From: an uncultured Moraxella sp.
GTDB taxonomy: Bacteria > Pseudomonadota > Gammaproteobacteria > Pseudomonadales > Moraxellaceae
Assembly: GCA_943908405.1 (NCBI GenBank)
Contig: CALTTE010000061.1
Coordinates: forward strand, 1 to 11,593
DNA: 11,593 nucleotides
Direction: 5' to 3'
The translations under genes and the position numbers were made by a program. This document shows positions 7,019 to 11,593 of this stretch, piece by piece (position 1 is the stretch's first letter; each line of letters opens with the position of its first letter). The notes under the pieces are model-generated. The model did not search any database, was not told the origin of the DNA, and saw only the letters and a list, made by a program, of their open reading frames with translations.

Positions 7019-7288
7019 ATGAAAAAGTTTTTTACCCCATTGATGGCGTTACTTATCATCACATCTAGCACCATCAGCCACGCATCATTCGCCGACCTTG
7101 CTTACAAGTACGAAAAAATAATGCGTGAAAAAGCTGAAAAAGATTCAAAAGAACTAAAAAAGCGAATTGAATTTTTGGAAAAAGAGCAAATTAGGGTTTA
7201 TAAAAGAGACCACTGTCAAAATAATAGAGCTTGTCGCCAAACTCCGCCAGAGCCTCAAACCCCACCAGAGCTTAAGGACAACAAATGA
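7019..7288 (+). CDS. Small secreted coiled-coil protein with Pro-rich tail (89 aa)
   Basis: I do not recognise the family. The protein has a clear Sec signal peptide: MKK, a hydrophobic core (about 4-17), then SHA-SF with likely cleavage after Ala22. The mature part is a highly charged helix (about 27-62, many Lys and Glu in heptad-like spacing) predicted to be a coiled coil. Two cysteines follow (Cys66 and Cys72, possibly a disulfide), then a proline-rich tail containing TPPEPQTPPEL. There is no lipobox. TAGGA at 7006-7010 gives a normal ribosome site and a promoter lies directly upstream. The stop overlaps the start of the next gene (ATGA), so the two are almost surely co-translated and may work together in the periplasm. 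Confidence 0.72.
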   Translation: MKKFFTPLMALLIITSSTISHASFADLAYKYEKIMREKAEKDSKELKKRIEFLEKEQIRVYKRDHCQNNRACRQTPPEPQTPPELKDNK

Positions 7289-7506
7289 CCTCCAAAAAAC
7301 TCAGATATTGGCTAATTTCACTGACCTTATTACTAATGGTCAGTATTATTGCAATGATGTATATAACCATCACTACCAATCGCAAACTACAAATTGTTAA
7401 CCAAAGAGCAGATGACTTGCTCGGCATTATAATAGCACTTGATGAACAAAAAATAGCTGAGAAACGGATACGTGAGTTAGAACTAGAGCTAGGTCAAGCC
7501 AAATAA
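7285..7506 (+). CDS. Small membrane-anchored coiled-coil protein (73 aa)
   Basis: No family is recognised. The 73 residues comprise a basic N-terminus (KKLR, 4-7), a hydrophobic helix (about 8-28), then a polar helix (about 32-72) ending in a heptad-like IRELELELGQ stretch, so a periplasmic coiled coil anchored by one helix is predicted. The ATG overlaps the stop of the preceding gene by four bases (ATGA), and AAGGA (7274-7278) inside that gene is its ribosome site. It resembles the 71-residue protein at 6730 in size, layout and the YWLI motif at the start of the helix, suggesting an old duplication around the secreted 89-residue gene. Function unknown. Confidence 0.7.
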   Translation: MTSKKLRYWLISLTLLLMVSIIAMMYITITTNRKLQIVNQRADDLLGIIIALDEQKIAEKRIRELELELGQAK

Positions 7507-7605
7507 AAACCACATCAACCTATAAATTACTTTATAAGTGTTTTGGGATATGATATAAAAATAACATAACTTGCCCACAGAATGTTTTTTGCTTAATTTT
7601 TGCGT

Positions 7606-7611
7606 TATAAT
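7606..7611 (+). promoter_or_regulatory. Candidate -10 box for apbE
   Basis: A perfect TATAAT lies 29 bases before the apbE start. No good -35 sits at the right distance (TGTTTT at 7583-7588). Another possible element is the extended -10 TGATATAAA at 7551-7559. The gap of 134 bases after the 7285 gene and these boxes suggest that apbE has its own promoter, but read-through from upstream is also possible. Confidence 0.4.
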
Positions 7612-7640
7612 AACTATAAACAACAATGTATTGATGGGCA

Positions 7641-8714
7641 ATGAAATATTTACACATTTTTTTAGCATTTTTTTTGACCACAGCAGGGCTATTCACCACC
7701 ACCGCCTGCACCCCTGCTCCCACTTACCAAAAATTAACAGGCGAGACGATGGGCACAAGCTATCATATCACTTTTAAAACCCCAAAAGAGCTTGATTTAT
7801 CCGCCTTACAAGCCCAGATTGACACACGCCTAAAAGACATCAACCAAAGTATGTCCACCTATGACGACACCGCCACCATTATGGCGTTTAACCGTGCCGA
7901 TGCTAACACCCCCATCACCATTGACGCTGATTTTGTGCAAGTATTAAAAGACAGCTACACCATCTACCAACAATCAGGCGGGGCATTTGACCCAACGGTT
8001 AAACCTTTGGTGGACTTGTGGGGATTTGGCAAAAATTTGACCATAGAACGCTTAAATTCCCCGCCCAGTGAACAAGAAATTAACGCCATTGGTAACCAAA
8101 TCGGCTTAGACAAAGTACAATTAACAGGCAATACCCTTGTTAAAACCCACGCTGGGGTTGGGCTTGATTTTTCTGCCATTGCCAAAGGTTATGGCGTCGA
8201 CGCCATCGCCCAAACCTTGCACTATAACGGCATTAACCATTATATGGTAGAAATCGGTGGCGAGGTGGCAACGCTTGGTGTCAATCCATCAGGCAAAGCG
8301 TGGCAAATTGCCATTGACACCCCAACCGATGGTTCAACCGCCCAAAACCGCACCATCGCCACTACCTTAACCTTACATAATGCCCATCTGGCAACCAGTG
8401 GCAACTACCGTAATCAGCTTGAGTGGCAAGGCATACGCTACAGTCATACTATCAATCCGCACACCGCCCACCCTGTGGCCAATGGCATACCATCGGTTAG
8501 CGTGATTCACGACAGCACCGCACTGGCAGACGGCTGGGCGACCGCTCTTACCGCCATTCCCCAAGAACAAGCCATACAGCTTGCCACCACCGCCAACATC
8601 AAGGCTTTATTTATCATCAAAAACCCAAACACAAAAGACAATGCACACGATGACTGGCAACTCATCAAAAGCCCTGCCCTAAAAGCCTATGAAACTACCC
8701 ACCCTGCCCCATAA
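7641..8714 (+). CDS. apbE: FAD:protein FMN transferase (ApbE), lipoprotein
   Basis: ApbE-family enzymes use FAD and Mg2+ to attach FMN to threonine of target proteins, including NqrB and NqrC, outside the cytoplasm. The 357-residue length fits the family. Visible motifs: ETMGTSYHI (35-43), GGAFDPTV (113-120), DFSAIAKGYGVD (176-187), EIGGEV (204-209), SGNYRN (253-258), SHTINPHTAHPV (268-279) and a C-terminal ADGWATAL (296-303) matching the metal-site region. The N-terminus is a signal peptide with TTAC ending at Cys23. The -3 position is Thr rather than the usual Leu, so lipidation is likely but not certain. There is no clear ribosome site before ATG 7641, but this start gives a proper signal sequence. 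The predicted substrates are encoded 1.1 kb or more upstream in the same direction, after a terminator and three small genes. Confidence 0.95.
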   Translation: MKYLHIFLAFFLTTAGLFTTTACTPAPTYQKLTGETMGTSYHITFKTPKELDLSALQAQIDTRLKDINQSMSTYDDTATIMAFNRADANTPITIDADFVQVLKDSYTIYQQSGGAFDPTVKPLVDLWGFGKNLTIERLNSPPSEQEINAIGNQIGLDKVQLTGNTLVKTHAGVGLDFSAIAKGYGVDAIAQTLHYNGINHYMVEIGGEVATLGVNPSGKAWQIAIDTPTDGSTAQNRTIATTLTLHNAHLATSGNYRNQLEWQGIRYSHTINPHTAHPVANGIPSVSVIHDSTALADGWATALTAIPQEQAIQLATTANIKALFIIKNPNTKDNAHDDWQLIKSPALKAYETTHPAP

Positions 8715-8742
8715 TTTGCTACAATAGGCCATTGCTTTAATC

Positions 8743-8770
8743 ACCGTGTTTTAAATAGACCGTGTTTTAA
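8743..8770. repeat. Direct repeat ACCGTGTTTTAA x2 (16-bp period)
   Basis: ACCGTGTTTTAA occurs at 8743-8754 and again at 8759-8770, with a 4-base spacer. It lies 29 bases after the apbE stop, in the 151-bp gap before the 8866 gene. No hairpin or T-tract was found in this gap. It may be a slippage duplication; a tandem binding site is possible but unsupported. Confidence 0.8.
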
Positions 8771-8865
8771 TGAACAGCTTTTACAAATAACCGAGGCAAA
8801 CCCATCGGCGATAACAGCCAGTTTTAATCTCATTTTTTATCATCAAAGCAAAATTAGGAGTTGTT

Positions 8866-9234
8866 ATGTCTTTTACCCCATCAGAGCAATTTGCCAAGCG
8901 TTGGCTTAACAGTCCCACCGCAATGAAAACCGCCATTTACAATGAATTGGATGATATTATTAAGCTATTACAAGACGATACCGATGTTAATACCTTTGAA
9001 TTCACCACCAAACGGCTATCACAAAAGTTGCACGACTTGCAAACCGCCCATCTACAAACACTAAAACAACTAGCAAAACAACTCAAAGAGCAAAAAATGC
9101 AAGAATTATTACCTGTTTTGCATAATCATATTGACAATCAGTTAAGCGAACAAATGGCGGTGCTGTCTGATGAATTAAAAATTTGGTTAAAACAGATGGT
9201 TAAAGAAGAATTGGATAAACTTGATGATGATTGA
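8866..9234 (+). CDS. Small helical protein of unknown function (122 aa)
   Basis: I do not recognise this protein. It has no signal peptide or membrane helix and is predicted to be soluble and almost fully helical. The N-terminus (about 1-22, SEQFAKRWLNSPTAMK) is followed by an acidic stretch (27-44), and then long helices rich in Leu, Gln, Lys and Glu with heptad-like spacing (about 48-80 and 90-118), probably coiled coils. The C-terminus is acidic (DKLDDD). Cysteine is absent. AGGAG at 8855-8859 is an excellent ribosome site six bases before the ATG, and codon use looks like that of the neighbours, so it is a real gene. It stands alone, 151 bp after apbE and 508 bp before the LtrA gene. Its context does not reveal its job. 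Confidence 0.8.
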   Translation: MSFTPSEQFAKRWLNSPTAMKTAIYNELDDIIKLLQDDTDVNTFEFTTKRLSQKLHDLQTAHLQTLKQLAKQLKEQKMQELLPVLHNHIDNQLSEQMAVLSDELKIWLKQMVKEELDKLDDD

Positions 9235-9266
9235 TTGCACTGTTATTGACTGATATTTTTAACGAT

Positions 9267-9309
9267 ATTTTGTTAATTAATAATATTTTGTTAATAGCAT
9301 TTTGTTAAT
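9267..9309. repeat. Three direct copies of ATTTTGTTAAT
   Basis: Perfect 11-mers occur at 9267-9277, 9285-9295 and 9299-9309, starting about 30 bases after the stop of the 8866 gene. Spacing is uneven (18 and 14 bases between starts), which argues against simple slippage of one unit. They may be clustered binding sites for an AT-preferring protein or a degenerate repeat. Confidence 0.75.
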
Positions 9310-9341
9310 GGTTGTTGTTCAATGGGTGGTTTAAGCCAATG

Positions 9342-9363
9342 GGGGTGATGTTTAAATCACCCC
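9342..9363. repeat. 8-bp hairpin GGGGTGAT / ATCACCCC
   Basis: GGGGTGAT (9342-9349) pairs perfectly with ATCACCCC (9356-9363) over a 6-base loop. It is the most stable inverted repeat in this gap, about 110 bases after the 8866 stop. There is no T-tract on either side, so it is not a standard intrinsic terminator. It could protect a 3' end or form part of a factor-assisted terminator for the 8866 transcript. Confidence 0.6.
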
Positions 9364-9428
9364 AACTAAATTACCCTAAATTATCCCAATAAACGCCAGC
9401 ACAAAAAAAGCGTAACATAAATTTAAGC

Positions 9429-9463
9429 CTGTAACCTAAATACTGCAACCTAAATACTGCAAC
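9429..9463. repeat. 14-bp tandem repeat, about 2.5 copies
   Basis: CTGTAACCTAAATA (9429-9442) is followed directly by CTGCAACCTAAATA (9443-9456) and then a half copy CTGCAAC (9457-9463). The full copies differ at one base. CTAAAT also occurs nearby at about 9366 and 9375, so this segment may be a longer decayed array. No function is known. Confidence 0.8.
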
Positions 9464-9668
9464 TAAGCACCGTTATTAAAGCAATTTTACCAAAATAGCT
9501 TTGATTAAAATTCAAAGAGTATTTAAAGAACTACTAATAACAGTTTTTAGCAAAAATATTTACACCAAATAAATCCCAATAGCAATAATAACCAATTATT
9601 GATAGCAAAAAGTGCAATAATCCATTGATATTATCGTAATAAAATAAAGCAAATAATCAATTTGTTGA

Positions 9669-9698
9669 TTGACTAATTAAACAAAAAATTATTTTAAT
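9669..9698 (+). promoter_or_regulatory. Candidate promoter for the LtrA-family gene
   Basis: TTGACT (9669-9674) and TTTAAT (9693-9698) are each one base from consensus with an 18-base spacer. Transcription would start near 9705, about 38 bases before the gene. The hairpin-forming palindrome AATCAA-TTTG-TTGATT (9655-9670) overlaps the start of the -35 and could be an operator. The region is so AT-rich that chance matches are likely. Confidence 0.4.
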
Positions 9699-9742
9699 CA
9701 ATACTTAAAGCAATAACAATATAACCTGATCATAAGCACTCT

Positions 9743-10738
9743 ATGCCAAAAATTATCCCCAAAAAAGTTGAAATGATTGAATTATTTTACGATTTAATCT
9801 TTGTCTATGCCATCGCCAAAATGACTGCCATTATTCACCACCCCCATAACGGTCATATTAGTCTCATCAATTACTTACAATTTATTACCGTAACCATTAT
9901 TGTATTGCAATTATGGCTATACCAAACTACCTACATCAATCGCTACGGCAAATCCACACTGATAGAAAATGTATTATCAATGGCGAATATGTGTGCCACC
10001 ATTTATATGGCAAACAGCATCAATACCGACTGGTCAATTACTTTTGTATCTTTTAATACCGCTTTTATTGCAATGATTGCTTGTGTGGTGATGCAGTTTT
10101 TATATCAATACCAAAAAAACAACCACACCAAAAAAGAAACCAGCTCGTTTATTTTTGTTTTATTGCTTGAGATTGCGATTATCTCTTTAGGGTTATTGCT
10201 TGGCTATGACAAAGGCGGACTATATTTGGCTGTTTTTGCTTATATATTGTGCGGAGTAATACTGCCCATTGTGTTTATCAAAAGCAACTTAAATGAAAAC
10301 TGCACCAACTTCCCTCATCTATTAGAACGCTTTGGTCTGATTACCATCATAAGCTTTGGTGAGATGATTATCAATATCGCCACTTATTTTGAAATTAGCA
10401 CCTTTAGCCTATTGCCTTTAATGGTTTTTGCCTCGGTGGCCTTGTTGTTTTGTTCGTATGTTTTACAAATGGATAAATTTATCAAGCATCATCAGCCGAC
10501 CCAAGGACTTGCGGTGTATTACAGTCATTTTGGTATTTTAATGGGCTTGGGTACCATTACGGTAGGCTGGAGTTTTTTGCACGAACATAACGTGGACAGA
10601 CTATTTTTAGTTGAGATTATTTTATTAGGCTATGCCACTTTTTATTTATCATTTTTTATTACCACCATTTATAACAAACAACAATATAAATTCACCAAAA
10701 AAAAAATTTCGCTTATTATGTCGGCATATTTGTATTGA
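9743..10738 (+). CDS. LtrA-family (low temperature requirement A) membrane protein, C-terminus frameshifted
   Basis: This is a polytopic membrane protein of the LtrA family, whose biochemical role is not established; the name comes from a Listeria cold-growth mutant. Signature blocks are ELFYDLIFVYA (13-23) near the N-terminus and HLLERFGLITIISFGE (192-207). About nine hydrophobic segments are visible. At residue 319 the frame enters a run of ten A (10697-10706) and then reads ISLIMSAYLY and stops, giving 331 residues. The other plus frame continues after the run for 52 codons with two more hydrophobic segments, so the natural product was probably about 374 residues. No ribosome site is visible before ATG 9743; ATG at codon 11 would cut close to the first motif. 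It stands alone and converges with uvrC. Confidence 0.85.
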   Translation: MPKIIPKKVEMIELFYDLIFVYAIAKMTAIIHHPHNGHISLINYLQFITVTIIVLQLWLYQTTYINRYGKSTLIENVLSMANMCATIYMANSINTDWSITFVSFNTAFIAMIACVVMQFLYQYQKNNHTKKETSSFIFVLLLEIAIISLGLLLGYDKGGLYLAVFAYILCGVILPIVFIKSNLNENCTNFPHLLERFGLITIISFGEMIINIATYFEISTFSLLPLMVFASVALLFCSYVLQMDKFIKHHQPTQGLAVYYSHFGILMGLGTITVGWSFLHEHNVDRLFLVEIILLGYATFYLSFFITTIYNKQQYKFTKKKISLIMSAYLY

Positions 10739-10866
10739 TGGCATTGATTTTATTGGGCATTCAAAACAATGATTATTTATTTATCTTAACGATTTTAATG
10801 AGTAATTTGGCATTTGCAGGTTATGCTTATCAACGATTTAGAAAAAATATCAATAACAAAAAATAA
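10697..10866 (+). pseudogene. A10 frameshift site and detached C-terminal tail of the LtrA-family gene
   Basis: After the A run (10697-10706) the frame starting at 10708 reads FAYYVGIFVLMALILL, then a short polar turn, YLFILTILMSNLAFAGYAY and a basic end (QRFRKNINNKK) before TAA at 10864-10866. This is a typical pair of membrane helices with a positive cytoplasmic end, matching what the shortened protein lacks. Eleven or eight A instead of ten would join the frames. Explanations: a phase-variable tract, polymerase or ribosome slippage (the zero-frame codons give A AAA AAA before the break), a true inactivating mutation, or a sequencing error in the homopolymer. Confidence 0.8.
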
Positions 10867-10884
10867 AGTTGTTATTTTTACAAC
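10858..10884 (-). terminator. Possible terminator of uvrC
   Basis: GTTGT (10868-10872) pairs with ACAAC (10880-10884) over a 7-base loop. On the minus strand the hairpin is followed by TTTATTTTTT (10867 down to 10858), about 75 bases after the uvrC stop. The stem is short and AT-rich, so the call is weak. It overlaps the tail of the LtrA-family frame, which would fit convergent genes sharing a 3' region. Confidence 0.35.
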
Positions 10885-10958
10885 AATTTAGTCATTAAAT
10901 AGTAGACCAAATCCAATTAAACCCGCCATCAAAAATTTTCCGCCACAATTATAAGTGT

Positions 10959-11593
10959 TTATTGATGTAACGTTTTGTAAATCGTCCCTGCCAATACCTT
11001 GCCAATACCTTTGACCCCTGCAATCTCGTCTTGGGATGCCCCAAGTAGCTGGGATAAACCGCCAAAATGGGCAAGCAAATCACGGCGACGTTTTGCCCCA
11101 AGACCCGGAATAACCTCAAGCACGCTCGCCCCACGTGCTTTATCCCGTTTTTTGCGGTGATTGGTAATGGCAAAACGATGAGCTTCGTCTCTTATGTGCA
11201 TTATCAAATGCAAGGCTTTGTTGTCGCTGGGCAAATCAATCGGGGCGTAGCGCAAAAAGTGCAACACCTCAAGCCCTGCTTTTCGCCCCTCGCCTTTGGC
11301 AACCGACACAAGCAGCGTCTCATCTAATTTACCAAGCTCATCAAGTACCGCCTTGGCAACGCCAAGCTGACCTTTACCGCCATCAATCAGCAACAAATCA
11401 GGCAAGGGGTGCTTACTATAACGGCGATGTAACACCTGACGCATCGCCCCATAATCATCACCGCCTGTAATGTCGTGAATGGCATACTGGCGATAATCTC
11501 GCTTTCTTGCCCCGCCTGTATCAAAGACCACGCACGACCCAATCGCCGCCTCGCCCATCGTGTGGCTAATATCAAAGCACTCAATCCGCTCAA
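10959..11593 (-). CDS. uvrC: UvrABC excision nuclease subunit C, C-terminal part (partial)
   Basis: UvrC makes the two incisions flanking a DNA lesion in nucleotide excision repair. Only the C-terminal ~211 codons are inside the window; the frame runs off the right edge. It begins in the window with ERIECFDISHTMGEA, the start of the RNase H-like endonuclease domain that makes the 5' cut. Visible catalytic-type residues are the Asp of CFDISH (codon 11571-11573), the Asp of LLLIDGGKGQ and the His of RDEAHRFA. The end carries the paired helix-hairpin-helix DNA-binding motifs (IPGLGAKRRRDLLAHFG and GVKGIGKVLAGTIY). The ATG at 11556-11558 is internal, not the start. The gene looks intact and ends TAA at 10959-10961, converging with the LtrA-family gene. 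Confidence 0.96.
   Translation of the reverse strand, partial: ERIECFDISHTMGEAAIGSCVVFDTGGARKRDYRQYAIHDITGGDDYGAMRQVLHRRYSKHPLPDLLLIDGGKGQLGVAKAVLDELGKLDETLLVSVAKGEGRKAGLEVLHFLRYAPIDLPSDNKALHLIMHIRDEAHRFAITNHRKKRDKARGASVLEVIPGLGAKRRRDLLAHFGGLSQLLGASQDEIAGVKGIGKVLAGTIYKTLHQ

Larger units (their letters stand above)
9235..9742. other. 508-bp AT-rich intergenic region
   Basis: No gene can be supported here. It holds three copies of ATTTTGTTAAT, a GC-containing hairpin (9342-9363), a 14-bp tandem repeat (9429-9463), the 15-mer TTTTACCAAAATAGC (9485-9499) also present at 368-382, a 7-bp inverted repeat CAATAAT/ATTATTG (9583-9601) and a candidate promoter for the LtrA gene. The composition is far more AT-rich than the flanking genes. 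Confidence 0.75.

Noticed and set aside
7167..7400. 77-codon plus-strand frame overlapping two small genes
   Set aside because: It overlaps both the 7019 and 7285 genes, lacks a ribosome site and has no signal or domain; the other two frames have proper start signals and an ATGA junction.
6730..7506. Phage spanin or lysis genes
   Set aside because: The membrane-coil shape and proline-rich tail recall i-spanin/o-spanin pairs, but there is no lipobox, no embedded second frame arrangement and no phage gene nearby.
7521..7536. TATAAA-TTAC-TTTATA hairpin before apbE as a terminator
   Set aside because: The stem is AT-only with six pairs and no T-tract; too weak to support.
9342..9363. Intrinsic terminator for the 8866 gene
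   Set aside because: The stem is good but no T-tract follows on either strand; kept only as an inverted repeat.
11387..11593. Minus-strand frame of 68 codons at the right edge and the apparent uvrC start at 11558
   Set aside because: The uvrC frame continues past that ATG with ERIECFDISHT, the conserved start of the nuclease domain, so the Met is internal and the other frame is a shadow.

Overview
The window looks like chromosomal DNA of a Moraxella-like gammaproteobacterium (Moraxellaceae). This is an inference from the complete Na+-pumping NADH:quinone reductase operon with a linked apbE, the AT-rich intergenic DNA and the general feel of the proteins; no rRNA or other marker confirms it. 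No phage, IS, CRISPR, tRNA or rRNA was seen.

Layout. Positions 1-648 are non-coding or the unseen tail of an upstream gene: an octanucleotide tandem repeat at the very edge, then an AT-rich leader with a TATAAT box, three TTGGCA motifs spaced exactly 47 bp apart and a terminator-like hairpin just before nqrA. Positions 649-6520 hold nqrABCDEF, tightly packed (2-bp gap, 20-bp overlap, two TAATG overlaps, 9-bp gap) and closed by an intrinsic terminator at 6539-6562. Positions 6730-7506 carry three very small genes with their own promoters. All three encode predicted envelope proteins with an N-terminal membrane or signal segment followed by a charged coiled coil. Positions 7641-8714 are apbE. 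Positions 8866-9234 encode a small helical protein I do not recognise. A 508-bp AT-rich gap with short repeats follows. Positions 9743-10738 encode an LtrA-family membrane protein whose frame breaks at a run of ten A; its natural C-terminal tail continues in another frame to 10866. Converging on it from the right edge is the 3' part of uvrC (minus strand, 10959 to beyond 11593).

How the genes work together. NqrF takes electrons from NADH through FAD and a 2Fe-2S centre and passes them through the membrane subunits NqrB-E to quinone, while Na+ is expelled. NqrB and NqrC carry covalent FMN on threonine in SGAT motifs, and both motifs are intact here. ApbE is the family of flavin transferases that make that bond, so its linkage fits, although the three small genes are inserted between nqrF and apbE. 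The Nqr maturation factor NqrM, often found near apbE, is not in this window.

Points most worth a second look: the A10 frameshift in the LtrA gene, the three-gene coiled-coil cassette, the octamer repeat at the left edge and the possible attenuator before nqrA.
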